Assembly: GCA_018524725.1 (NCBI GenBank)
Contig: JAEUWP010000341.1
Coordinates: forward strand, 1-49,874
DNA from: Podaxis mareebaensis
Lineage: Eukaryota > Basidiomycota > Agaricomycetes > Agaricales > Agaricaceae
Reading direction: 5' to 3'
Length of the DNA stretch: 49,874 nt
This document shows, piece by piece, positions 11,675 to 22,523 of the stretch. Both the position numbers and the translations under genes were made by a program. The notes beneath the pieces were generated by a model. The model worked only from the letters and a program-made list of their open reading frames with translations, did not search any database and was not told the origin of the DNA. How positions within the stretch are numbered: position 1 is the first letter of the stretch; the number at the start of each line of letters is the position of its first letter.

Positions 11675-12230
11675 AGCTCTAAGAGAGTGAGTGAAGGCAT
11701 GCACAGAGAGGGAGTGAGGTCTTCCATAGAGATAGTGAGTGAAGGTGTGCAGGGGTGCATAAGAGAGTGAGTAAAGGTATGTATGAGAGTGAGTGAGTGA
11801 AGGTGTGCATGAGTGAGTGAGTGAAGGCATGCATGCAAGAGTAAGTGAAGGTGGACTAAGAGAGTGAGTGAAGGTGTGTATGAGAGAGCAAGTGAAGGCA
11901 TGTATGAGTGAGTAAGTGAAGATGTGTATGTGAGAGTGAGTGAAGGTAGAGTGAGAGAGTGAGTGAAGGCACAGATGAGAGAGTGAGTAAAGGCATGTCA
12001 CATGAGAGAGTCAGTGAAGGCACATATGAGAGAGTGAATGAAGGCATGCATAAGAGAATGAATAAAGGTGGACTGAGAGAGTGAGTGAAGGCATGCATGA
12101 GAGAATGAGTCATGGTGAAGGTGGGCATGAGAGAGCAAGTGGAGGCAGGCTGAGAGAGTGACTGGAGGTAGTCTGAGAGAGTGATCAGAGGCAGGGAGAG
12201 GGAGAGTGGAGGTGGACACAGAGAAAGTGT
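11675..12230. repeat. Minisatellite in accessory copy B
   Basis: This is the same degenerate gagtgagtgaaggcatg-type unit as at 8820-9185 but a longer array. Towards 12120-12230 the units drift to gagagagtgaxtggaggta. The location inside copy B corresponds to that in copy A, so the array predates the tandem duplication and then changed length. Confidence 0.85.
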
Positions 12231-12886
12231 GTGTGAAATAGATCTAGCAGGTGTTATGAAATATTTGGCAGTAAAGGTTGTTGCTGTTGTAACAGCATTG
12301 GATGATGGTACATTGATGAAGGGCTGGGAGGAATGTGAGGCTAGTAGCTTGCCTGTGGTTCTGGTAGTTTTGAAGTCAGGTAACATAACTGCACAGAAAC
12401 TTTTACTTGTGCACTGAACACTCAGTAGCCCAGTGGTTTCCACAGCTTTCAACAACATACAAGTGAACACCTGTTCAAAATATTGGTTTTATTTTTTTAC
12501 CAAGATCATCTCATTGAGCTCACCTGAGACTTATTGCTATAGCACACAATCAGTCATGGAAAGGAAGGTCACTGAAGTGCAAACATCATGTTGAAATTTC
12601 AGAGATGCACATGAGTATTCTTGTGACCCATTTAGTCCTCCCTTGCAGCCCAGGTGGTGTTGCCCATGTTGGTTGATGGATATATATCATACTCTGATTT
12701 TGAAGTGAACACATGAGCTGATTGCATGAGGAGTGAAGGCAAGAAGGAAGTTGGAGTCAAGAACACTGATCACAATGACTCAGTGCCACTGGCAGTAAAT
12801 CAGATTCTCACAACCAAGCCTGGAAGTGGATTGGGGAGATACTGGTTTCAAGTGAATCTGTGGACTCATTGAGGAAGGAGAGTCTG

Positions 12887-12929
12887 AGAATGAATTGAAG
12901 ATACATGAGAATGAATTGAAGATACATGA
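12887..12929. repeat. Short tandem duplication (21-bp unit, two copies)
   Basis: The unit gagaatgaattgaagatacat occurs twice in a row in accessory copy B, while copy A has a single, diverged counterpart near 10388. It is a recent slip duplication within the decayed element. Confidence 0.75.
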
Positions 12930-15900
12930 GGTTGATACAGAAAGTACATAAGGTGACCATTATCCAGGGAGATGCAGTGAAGGAGATGCAGTAGAGTGGA
13001 TTATCCATAATAGGAGCCATAAACTGCATACTTATGGGGGGGGGGGGAAGTGGTTTGGCACATATCTGGAGATTGTACACTTGTCCTCAATACATCTCAA
13101 TAGCAAACCATAATGAAGAAAATAGATAACATTGTAAGAAGTCAACCAAAAACTATCCTAAGTTTGAAAAAGGCAAGAAAAAGAGAACAAGCCATTGGAA
13201 AGTCAATGACAAGGGTTGAATAAGTCACAAAATTTGCTGGAAAGGGAGGGTCAGGTACAGAAGTCAGATAAGGTGTGAACAGGCAGAGGGAAACCACACA
13301 CCTAGATAGCTGTTTCAAAGGCATGATAGTCAACAAAGTGGTTGACATAGAACCTTTGATAGTGGTCAAGTGTTTCAAGGTGGGAAAACTTGTTTGGAAT
13401 GGTCTCCATATCATATACAGGAATAAGGTGTGCTGCATGCAGGATATTCTGGACAGGGACCACACTCATCTTTGGTCTGTTGCATACCCTGTCACATCGA
13501 ACAATCCACATCCCTGTCATTTCATCAATATCATCCCCAACCACTTTATAATGTTCAACAAGGGCACATGTATGATTTGACCACTCAAAAGTAAATGAAA
13601 AGAACTGGTGGACATGTGTGACAGTGAGGCCATCTGAAATGGTCACCACACCAGGGTCACTTTGGAGAAAAAACAGTATTGTAACATGGCTGGCCTGCTT
13701 TTCCCCATGAAGTGCAAGCATGAATGTGTTCACAGTGCATGCCCTTGATCCCAGAATGGTCACTTGGGGCATGAAAGGTGGATACAGCTGACATATAAAG
13801 TGACAATCGCAGGTCCAGGAGCTGTAAACCATCAACTGCATCAGAATCCATAGGGTTTATAAACTCATTGAGGTAGGCAGCAACAAGGTGAGGAAGACTG
13901 GGATTTTCCAGGTGATTCACAAGGTCAATAAGGTCAACATTACATTCTGTAATATCAGTGAGAAGGACTTTGATAATCCTGAAGCAAGACATATACCAGT
14001 AATAGTAGCTCCAATCTGTGTCAATGGTAAGGTGCTCAGCCTGTCAAATGCCTCATCATCCTCTCTTGATTGCTCCCAGTGCTCCCCAGGTGAATCAGAT
14101 GACTGATTGGCTAAAACATGCTCGATTCGTGCAGGTTACACATGAATAGAAGTAGTCACAACTTAGAAGAGGGGGCAACAGGTCTTCTCCAAACAAGCCA
14201 TGCTTCTCAAACTCATTCCAGGCAACACATAGCTGATCATTTCAGTTGTTGGTGGTCAGCATTTGGCCAAGGGCCTCATATCAGTTTGATCTTCTCCAAG
14301 GCTTCTTAACAGCATCAATGTGCTTTGACTCTGTGATGGAAGAGCAAAGGCCATTTGGCAAACCAAATGCATGGATGGCATTGCTATAATGGACAAGAGA
14401 ATCCTGCCATGGTGGAATTTTGTCTGGCTGCTGAACTCCTTCCCTGACAAAAACATTTCAAAAGTGGTGAAACCTTCATAATGCATCATCAAGCTGGGAT
14501 AATGAGAGTGCTGAGTGTGAGTCTTGTTGAACAATATAACAGAATTCAAGGAATGCACATGTAGTACGAAGCATGTCAGTCGGAATAAATCCTTTGAGCA
14601 CAGGAAGGTAAACCTGCAACAACATAAGTTGAATTCAGAAGTTCAGATCAATCATACACACCTTCATGAGGGCTTTGGAGTCGTTCCCTGTCCACTGTTT
14701 GAAGTCACAGCCTTGGGGGAAGTGATGCAGGCCTGGGAACAAGGGAACTATTCTCATCCTGTTGTACTCATGTCAGCCCAGGTGCATTTAATTATCAGTA
14801 TTGAAACTTTATTCACCTTTGATTAATGGTATCCATTATCCTCTTCGCATCTTGAGGTCAGTTATGCCACAGGAGGTATCGATCTATCCACATCACAATG
14901 TGATCCTTGAAGGTTCCCTTGATCATCTGATGGAGAATATCAGGTGACATTAATTCATGGATGTCGGCATGGGGAAAGTCCTTTGTGAAGGGCTAAAGTG
15001 GGATGAGGTAAGAACTACACAAGGTACAAGTGAATGAGTTGCCATACAATAACATTGCCAACCAACCCATATGCATCCCAAACATGACCCAATTCCAGAT
15101 TGTGAACCAACTGAGCAGTATGCCTCATACTCCACAGGGTGATAGGGATGGAGGGATTATCAAAATTCCTGGGATCTGCTAAACACCTATCCCTGAGGGT
15201 GTGAGAAGAAAGAAAGCAGATAGTATTACTGGCCCATGCACTTTGGGCACCAGCCCTGTACAACACAAGCAAGCTGGCATTGCTCAGGATAATCTGTGAT
15301 GTATGGGCCAATCCCAAAAACCACCTTCTGATATTTTCCATCAGGACATTTCACACAGATGGGCTTGTCCATTGCACTCCTGAGCAGGTGGAGGATGTGT
15401 GCTAGGGACATATGGAGTAGTTGACAATGAAACTTGCAAAAAATGTTGCTTTCACGATATTCCCTGTCAGCTGCAAAGGAAACATATAAGACAACTCATT
15501 GGTAATAGTTCTCACAACTGACCTTTAGGAATAGACAAAAATCCTATAATGAGAACACCTTCCCAGTGTGCATGATGTGTAGAATTGTGAAGGTTCCCTA
15601 TTGACATGTAAAGCAGCCAGTACTCATTACTACCTGTCGCAACAGACACAGTTGTTTTGTCACTTCCAAGAATGATCGGGATGAAAAATGTGCCATGGGT
15701 TTCAGGATCTTCACCAATTTTGCTCTAATGAACTGAGTATGATGGTCAGATAATTTTTTATGCCACTCACAGCCTGCTTCCACACCCAGTCACCAGACAT
15801 AAAGTCTTGAAAATAATGCATTCCATCGATGTATTTATGATATGGCACGTAGTTGAATTCACCATCAAAACCAGGATTCACAATCATGGATTGGATGACC

Positions 15901-16138
15901 TTCAGAGGGTCATGATACCACACAACCTGTGGATCCTCCATCCAAGGTAACCAAGTTTCCATGTTATTGTTGAGTTCTAGGCCATAGTTGAGGGTGAAGG
16001 AGTGCCACTCCACCTTACCATGAGGAATCTTGTCGATTGATTGATACATGGCTTCACAATTAAGAAACGGGGCATGGCCATTATCAAGTGATGCTTCCCA
16101 GAGCTCCAGGAGCATATCAACATTGCCAGCAGACATTT

Positions 16139-16236
16139 GAACATGGCAGTATAGGAAGTTGGCCACTTCAAATTGGGTGCAGTTGGTGAACATGGCAGTA
16201 TAGGAAGTTGGCCACTTCAAATTGGGCACAGTTGGT
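16139..16236. repeat. 49-bp tandem duplication inside the transposase
   Basis: Two almost identical 49-bp units (16139-16187 and 16188-16236, starting gaacatggcagtataggaag) lie in tandem and differ at two or three bases. The length is not a multiple of three, so it shifts the frame just upstream of the VANFLYCHVQMSAGN block. Confidence 0.9.
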
Positions 16237-17264
16237 GAACAGGTACCAACCCTGAGGTTCCTCTGTGTCGACAACATCAGGATCAGGTTCACAGACATCA
16301 GCTATATGGTGAGACAGTCAAATTGGAAATGCATAAGTAAGTTAAACAACACACCTGTTAAATATGGGTGCATGGTGACTGAAATTCATGCTACTTCATG
16401 CTCTGTGTCATCATGATGGGAAGGGCTTGAGGGTCTCAAAGGCGAAGATGGTTCAGTCAACCATGAAGAGCCAGTGGGAATAGCAAATTCTAGAATAGGA
16501 AGGAGTAAGAGGATATCAGCAGCCAAAGGTGAGATGAGTGATGTACCAAGATCCATAATACTGCCTTCAGAAAGTATATCAGGAATTAATGGGGACACAC
16601 TTGCTGGAATGGGCACCAAGTTGAGCGAAAGTAAGAAGTTAACCACTGAAGGTCAAGTGTGAGATGCATGATGTACCAACATCCATACCATCAGCTTCAG
16701 TGAGCATATCAGGGGCAACTGCACTCATTGGAAAGGGTGCCAAGTTGAGGGACATGGGTGACTCCATGGCCTCTGGGGATGAAAGAATTTCCAAGAGTTC
16801 TTCAGGTGAAGAACTTGCAAGAGTGTAGACTGGGACATTAGCCCAAGATGATGGATCCAGCTCCAAAGAAGTCCCTGGATTGCCATCAATATTGTTCATT
16901 GAATCGTCACTTGCCAGAAGTTGAAGGTCAGTATGGGGGATCTCCGAGGGAGAGGTGAATGGGAGAATAGGTCCATGTAAAGTTGGAGATTGGGATAAGG
17001 CATCCTTGGATGATGTTAGGAGGGGACTTTTGGGTGAAGTCAAGGAGCTAATGGTAACAGGCATAATGCCAATGGGAACGTGAGACCAAGATGGTAGGAG
17101 CACCAGTGAATCTTCATTCTGCTGATCACCATTAGGAGACAGTAGATCATCAAGGCCTTGGATTATTACAGTTGGACTTGAAGTATAATCCTGTTGACAG
17201 AGGTATCAGAAGGACTCCTGGGCTGGCAAGAATATCCTACTAGATGAAAACTCATGGTGTCATT

Positions 17265-17336
17265 GTGACAGACATTGAGGTGCTGTTTCAAACCACAGTA
17301 ACCTTTGCACCACTGCTAACAACCACGAATGGGGCA
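17265..17336 (-). other. C2H2 zinc finger at the transposase N-terminus
   Basis: The 24 codons fit C-x4-C-x12-H-x4-H: CPIRGC, twelve residues, then HLNVCH. The first spacer codon is TAG where CAG would give Gln, which fits a C-to-T transition. Such a finger at the N-terminus is normal for Plavaka proteins and should contact DNA. Confidence 0.7.
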
Positions 17337-17345
17337 TTTTTTGTC

Positions 17346-17562
17346 AAAAGAAACCTTTGGGCACAGCATTGTTGAGCTAATATATCAAGAGGATACTATG
17401 AAATAGAGGAGAGTAGGGCCTTTTATATTCCAAGGTGCCTGTCCCTGAATAAGTCCCAAAGAGTGTTGTTCAAGTCTCCTTGTTTGCTTCCTTACTACAA
17501 CTCAACCAAACTCCTTCCACTGTCACATTCTTCTACAACTTGAACCCTACTTTTTATCCAAA
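17346..17562. promoter_or_regulatory. Divergent intergenic region between transposase and plus-strand accessory gene
   Basis: This ~220-bp gap separates two genes read in opposite directions, so it should contain both promoters. Pyrimidine-rich stretches precede the plus-strand ATG at 17563 (cttccactgtcacattcttc), as is common in front of fungal start codons. No sure TATA box is seen. Confidence 0.4.
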
Positions 17563-20500
17563 ATGCTGGGAAGGTGAGTAACCATTCACAAAGAGAAAGC
17601 ATGCTAGGACCTAATGAAGGAACCAAGTGAAAAAAGGCAGATGCATAGCACCAATAAAGTCGCCCATCCTGGATTGGTTGACATATCAGCCCAAAGGAAA
17701 AGTGCTCCACTGCAAAGGGCACAGCATGAAAAAAGAAGGCTCTGAAGGTAGTGACAGACACACTAGAGCAACTAGCTCAAATTGAAGACAAGAGCACCAC
17801 TAACTATGCCAACAACAAAACTCCTGGTAGCCCTTTTAAGAAGGGTCAGAAAACAAAGGGCCACAACACCAAGAGGACTTACGAGCTCAAAAAAGAAGAT
17901 GGAGTCATCAATACAGAGTGAGAGACTGATGATTTCAGTAATGGCAGCGATGTCAATAGAACTGTCTGAAAAAAGTCTTCAAAGGCATCCACTGAGGCAA
18001 GGCTGGCAGTTCAGGCATTGTGAAACTTGCAGCCAATGAAGCTTGTCAGTGCTGAGGAAGAGGAACATGTCAAGGACCATGGCAACCCAGATCAAGATGG
18101 CAAGGCTGAGGTAGTGAAAGGTGGCAGCAGGAAGCAGAACAACAGACACATAACAAAGGGTAAAGCTGTGGGCAAGAAGGCAAATGTTACTGAACCTGAG
18201 GAACCAGATACAGAAAGAGAAAGTGCATACCTTATTTTAACCTGCAGCTAACTTGGCTGAGCTGCTTAGTTATAGGTATGCATATGGATGTGGGCACGAA
18301 CAAAGGGACTGCTCAAATGAAACACATTGCTTTGGGATCTAAGTGCCAACATTCTGATGATAAGGAAACTGTAAGTGTATTGAGCCTCAATCACTTATGA
18401 GAGGTGAACACTGACCAGATGGTAAGGATGCCAAAACCTTGAAAGGAGAAGCACCTCCCCCCAAGAAAACTTGGGTAGTAGACCTCAAGGCTGTTGCAAA
18501 AACAAATGCTGAGGCCAGTAAGAAATCCCACCGGTCATCAAGGGGAGTGGTCCAAAATAAACCTGTGACACGAGTAAGTCATCACAATCACCCCTCAATC
18601 AAAACTCACCTCCATAACCCCACTCAGGATAATCTAGAGACCAACATCCTCAACTGGGCCACAACTGAGAGAACAATTGCACCTAAAGGTGATTACAGGA
18701 CATAAACAGTCAGTATTTCAATATAATAACAATTAGATGCTCACATGCTGGCTCAATGCCAGGAACCCAATGATGTGGAGATAGAGGATGCAGACACTGA
18801 GCCTGAGGACAATGAAACCCCTCCCAGGAAAACCACAACTAAAAAGTTGAGGAGACAGGATGCAATGATAATGGTAAGTGATGCATTGATGATGGCAGAC
18901 TTTTCCTCACCTGAATAACATCTAGGATTGGAAGCACACAGAATATGTAGAGGAGAAAGATGATGTAACCCCAAAAGCAGCTGAGAAAACTGCAGTTACT
19001 GTGAAGTACAGATGTGAATGCATCGTCAGTCCAGAAAAGTGCATAGATACACAGTCAAGTAACTCACAGCTTTGACAGTTAGGTACCAGCAGATGAGGGG
19101 AGCAGTACTGAGTCCAAGGGGAATACTGGCAATGCCAGAGAAAGGAAGAAAACAGCTGATCTCAGATGAATGGTGAGTACCCTGGGGTTTATTAACCAAG
19201 CTTGGGACTTACTGATATATGTGAATCCAGGACAAAGGTCAGGAAGCCAAGAAGACTCTCAAGAAGGCTGGAGCTGTGACTGGCACTGCTGAAAAGAAGA
19301 AAAAGAAAGGGAAAGCAATAACAGGGGAAGAGAAGGTGAGTCAACTGCACACATGACTCTTTGTCCCTTGTCGATTGACATGAGGTGGACACAAGGCTCG
19401 ACCCCAGACAGACAAAGACACCCATACACTTGAGTCTGATGATTCGTGAGTACTTCACTCAGATTTCTCAGGCCAAAAATGATTGTTTATCTCCATTGCA
19501 ACATTCAAACTAGGTCCACTTTCATGAAATCCCAGGTAACCACGAGGGGAAAGACCCAGCCTGGCCGTAACTTGAAACAAGCCTCTCCACTCCACCGCTC
19601 TATGCTGAATGGCTTTGTGAAGGAGGTTCCTGCTACTAACACTGACAAGAGCATGGGAGGATTATCTGATTATGATGAATGCTATGGAGAGGAAAGGAGG
19701 TTTGCAAAGGAAAGCCCTCTGAAGGGCAAACAATGACTTAACAGCACAGTGAGTCTCAGAAGTTCTTGGGTGCACAAAGCCATTCCTGCACTCACTGTCT
19801 TGTGACCTTTACTTCCAGGCTCTAGTTAAACAAGAACTGGTCAAGAAGCAAAGATGCAAATGTGTTAAGAATGAAGACCTCCCAGCTGAACTTACCACCA
19901 ATAAGAAGTTTGTAAAGAAGCTATTACCAATCCTTTATCAATGGGTGACAACTCTCAAGGACCCTTGGCATGTTATGGGCAAATTGATTATGGACGCTGT
20001 CAAGATCATTGGACGGACTTACTTGGGAGAGGATTATGACCTGACCGAGGATAGTCTGGAGGTTATAAAGGTATGCATTTGTCATTCCAGTGCTCAAAGC
20101 AACTTTGATCTATGTTTTATAGGCAACACAACAACTCTGCAATGGATGGCGCATACATTTCCAGTACAATGTGATCTGGGCTCTCGTTGCCTTCTTCAAC
20201 AACAACCCTGAAACTTTTGGTAAATCCAACAAGAAACAAAGGGCATGGGTGCTCCAACAACTCAATGGTCAGAGGTTCATCTTCCATGACTCAACACCCA
20301 AGAAGCAGGAGGTGCATGTACTTTCTATGTTATCTACAGCTGTCTATTGACATTCTCAGGACTGGACTGGTCCCTTTGAGAATGAATTGATCCTCCAAAC
20401 CTTTGTGGCTCATCTCACAGCCATCAGGGACAGTCAGTGGACCTTGGGATTATCATATGACAGTCAAGACAGGTTGCCTCAAGGTGCACTTGCACTGGCA

Positions 20501-20564
20501 GCCGCTGCTGTAAGCAATCATCTATCTTTGGAATGCACCACTTATCCTATCATTTACAGGCTGA

Positions 20565-20569
20565 GTGTG
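20565..20569. repeat. Left 5-bp target duplication (GTGTG) of the nested element
   Basis: It precedes TGTTAGG, the left end of the 1,371-bp element. The right copy at 21941-21945 is GCGTG. The single difference is C to T at a CpG. Confidence 0.75.
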
Positions 20570-21940
20570 TGTTAGGCTAGTCCTTATCACTGGTCGCCTA
20601 AGCTTTGCTAGGGGGTGGCTATCTCACTAGATGGTTCGCAGAGGTGCTAGGATCTAGCAAGAAGGATCACAGTAAGTAGGTGGCGAGGCAAGTGTCCAAT
20701 TAAGTACACTCAGGAGGTCAAACTTCTATCAGTCGAGAGTATGACCAATAGAGTGTTTACTACCACACTGATCATGAGCTAACGTCAATCCAGAGATAAA
20801 GCGAAGGCAATATTCTGAATTTAAGAATATAGGAAGCTTGTGCTTCCAGTACATGAGCAGCTATTTAAGCTTTACTTCTAAGGTCTGAATCTAGTAACTA
20901 TGACAAAGTAATGCTATGAGTCTGAGAGTCAATAGAAGCATAGCTACAGAGTGGAGTGAGATAAGAATAGAAACTAGACAAGAATAGAACAGAGACAAGA
21001 AAAGAGATTAACTAACTAAGGGAACAGTTCAAGTTTGAGTTCATCTGAGATACGAGGATACTAGACGAAGAGTCTGTAATAGAGATATAAAGAAGGAAAC
21101 TATTTACTGGTTTACTACAAGTCCATATTGGGATGAAGATGTCCATCGGATGAGTCAGAGGAATATGAGTTGGGAGACGAGGCAGAACTTGGAACGGGGA
21201 AATTGCCTATGGAAGGCAGCGAGTCAGGAGAATCTTCATGAAGGAAGATGAGGCTGCAGTGCGGGGACGATGACAATGATGACAATATATCGGCAGTGAC
21301 GTATGGTGGTGGATATGGGGGAGGATCGCTGATGGGTTCTTCTGGATTTGACTCATCGATGCCGGGAATGTTGGAGTCGATGCTGCAGAGGGGTGGAAGC
21401 TGAGTGCGATGGGGAGGGATGGCTGGAGGCTTGTCAGAGTTAGGATCGACATGGTAGACTTCTACTTCTCGAAAGTAGAATCCATGGGCAACTTTGTATT
21501 TGGTAATATGTGGGATGACCTCAGGCGGATACATCATGTAGGGATGGAGGAATACAATGGGTTCTCCAGTGTAAGGGATCATCTTCCAACTGTGGGCCCA
21601 GGCAGAGTCAAAGTTATTATGGATCGTTTGAATGTACAAACCATCAGGATCGAAGACATGAGTGAAGGGAGCATTCTCCCAAGCGATGCATAGTATTTCT
21701 GTCATCATATGGTCGGTTTTGTAGAAGAGTGGTCCAGGCGTTGGCCAGTCTTCGGAGAAGAGGGAGGCATGGCCAGGAAGGTGACAATTGGCGAAAGCTT
21801 CGTTACAATAATGAGTTGAGTCTTCAGCTGATATACCTGCATCTTGGGTGGTGGAACGGGAGGCATTGGGGAGTCCAAGCTCATGGACTAACGTGTGATA
21901 AATAATGTTGTGGTGGGAGGTACCAGGCTGGTTCATAACA
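20570..21940 (-). mobile_element. 1,371-bp nested element with TG...CA ends, solo-LTR-like, carrying an ORF
   Basis: The ends are TGTTAGG and ...CATAACA (TGTTA/TAACA), flanked by a 5-bp duplication, as for an LTR retroelement. Removal restores the reading frame of the accessory gene exactly (GAG|CGT|GCC|CTC, E-R-A-L). CpG content is ordinary, in contrast to the depleted DNA around it, so it is younger. No internal LTR pair, primer-binding site or polypurine tract is seen. It is therefore either a solo LTR with coding capacity or a small autonomous/non-autonomous element of unknown kind. Its 273-aa ORF (21936-21115) fills much of it on the minus strand, hence the strand given. Confidence 0.75.
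21115..21936 (-). CDS. Intact 273-aa ORF of the nested element, unknown function
   Basis: An unbroken frame starts at the fifth base of the element (TGTT-ATG) with MNQPGTSHHNIIYHTLVHEL. The first ~170 residues look globular, with CNEAFANCHLPGH, FDPDGLYIQTIHNNFDSAW and IVFLHPYMMYPPEV. The rest is Pro/Ser-rich and acidic (PPPYPPPYV, SSDSSDGHLHPNMDL). There is no reverse transcriptase, integrase, protease, zinc knuckle or transposase signature. No membrane helix is evident. It is the only long undamaged frame in the large transposon, which suggests recent arrival or selection. Function is unknown; an LTR-encoded accessory protein or a captured gene are both possible. Confidence 0.55.
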   Translation of the reverse strand: MNQPGTSHHNIIYHTLVHELGLPNASRSTTQDAGISAEDSTHYCNEAFANCHLPGHASLFSEDWPTPGPLFYKTDHMMTEILCIAWENAPFTHVFDPDGLYIQTIHNNFDSAWAHSWKMIPYTGEPIVFLHPYMMYPPEVIPHITKYKVAHGFYFREVEVYHVDPNSDKPPAIPPHRTQLPPLCSIDSNIPGIDESNPEEPISDPPPYPPPYVTADILSSLSSSPHCSLIFLHEDSPDSLPSIGNFPVPSSASSPNSYSSDSSDGHLHPNMDL

Positions 21941-21945
21941 GCGTG
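21941..21945. repeat. Right 5-bp target duplication (GCGTG) of the nested element
   Basis: It directly follows the terminal ...CATAACA and pairs with GTGTG at 20565-20569. It keeps the CpG and gives the Arg codon (CGT) expected in the rejoined accessory gene. Confidence 0.75.
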
Positions 21946-22523
21946 CCCTCAGACTCTGGGCACATGGTGTGCTGACTATTGCCAGTGTCTGAGAAGCCGA
22001 ATGCCTCAAGAAAAGGGCAGTTGAGTTTGTTCATGAGCAGAATGGTTGAGGAGAGGAGACAACTGGATTCAGCAACTTCTCTGCTAACAATTGGGCCAAA
22101 CCAACACACAGGTACCTCGTCTCGATCAACAACTTGACAGCCAGAGATATGGAAACTATCATTGCTGCTAGTCAAAAATTCGCTGGCAAAGCCTCTTGCC
22201 TTGCAGCAAATGATGATTCAGATGATGAAAATGATCCTCATTGCCAGCTTGTTAGGAAGAAAGCAGTCAAAAGCAATAGCAAGGAAGGCAGCAAGGAGGA
22301 GGGAGGGGAGTTGGATGAAGTTGAAGTTGTCAGTGGGTGGGGCTACATCCCCAAGTCAATCCAGGACCTCAGTGCCTCCTCAGATGTTGATCCCATTCAG
22401 GACACTCCAGTCCCAAAGAAGAAGGGCAAGGAACCAGTTAAGCCTTGCCCCACTACCAACAAGGCTTCCTCATCCACAGGTGGACAAAATTCATACAAGG
22501 CCTGGATGCCTCGTGCAACTTAA

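Larger units (their letters stand above)
10690..13020 (-). pseudogene. Transposon accessory gene, copy B (decayed, unknown function)
   Basis: This is the second tandem copy of the gene at 6240-10500. The start is probably near 13018. Coding-like blocks on the minus strand are DIDNTPLLIADLAMATVGSM (about 11668-11600) followed by a segment with RLLDFGREQLLHLF, then DFQLYSDNCDATQDIQISPV (about 11085-11020) and IPLVSLCISCHPVTSVG, and a last exon with NGELILVLWDED and IPTVFHEKGPEVIWQLF (about 10850-10690). The last part has the hydrophobic/aromatic pattern of a folded domain. No family is recognised. A minisatellite lies in its middle. Some frames are broken by stops. Confidence 0.45.
13302..17345 (-). 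pseudogene. Plavaka-type transposase, decayed
   Basis: This is the minus-strand transposase of the large element. The N-terminus has a C2H2 zinc finger (17336-17265), then a Pro/Ser-rich region (17103-16386). The conserved core follows: VANFLYCHVQMSAGNVD, FDGEFNYVPY and DFMSGDWVWKQA (about 16180-15770), CPDGKYQKVVFGIGPYITDY and CVVQGWCPKC (about 15360-15230), DAYGLVGNVIVW (about 15075), and a C-terminal block with AAHLIPVYD and FYVNHFVDYHAFETA (13430-13303). These recall Plavaka ORFs of Agaricomycetes, which end in 'AHLLPVYG...YYVNKYADHHAFEVAF'-like sequence. Introns are probable, but several stops and a frameshifting 49-bp duplication make it non-functional. It is transcribed away from the plus-strand gene starting at 17563. 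Confidence 0.82.
17563..22523 (+). pseudogene. Multi-exon transposon accessory gene interrupted by a nested element
   Basis: The gene starts at ATG 17563 with a short first exon (MLGR, donor gtgag). Lys-rich, probably nuclear exons follow, for example KTWVVDLKAVAKTNAEASKK near 18470. The conserved part at 19820-20569 has FVKKLLPILYQWVTTLKDPW, HVMGKLIMDAVKIIGRTY, NVIWALVAFFNNNPETFG, ELILQTFVAHLTAI and GALALAAAA. The element at 20570-21940 splits the next helix. Joining the flanks reads AERALRLWAHG in frame, and the frame goes on to FSANNWAKPTHRYL and NNLTARDMETIIAASQKF, ending at 22523 with an acidic/Lys-rich tail. I recall similar 'GALALAAAAVERALKLW'-like proteins near basidiomycete transposons, with no known function. 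It contains further stops. Confidence 0.6.

Noticed and set aside
11423..12470. Overlapping 192- and 204-codon minus-strand frames
   Set aside because: Again produced mainly by the minisatellite; only 11423-11670 matches coding-like sequence of the accessory gene.
20570..21940. Complete LTR retrotransposon
   Set aside because: No second LTR, primer-binding site, polypurine tract or pol domain is seen, so only the ends and target duplication are LTR-like.
6240..22523. A TET/JBP-type dioxygenase as transposon cargo
   Set aside because: Such genes accompany some basidiomycete transposons, so I looked for an HxD...H...R arrangement in the accessory genes. No convincing one was found.
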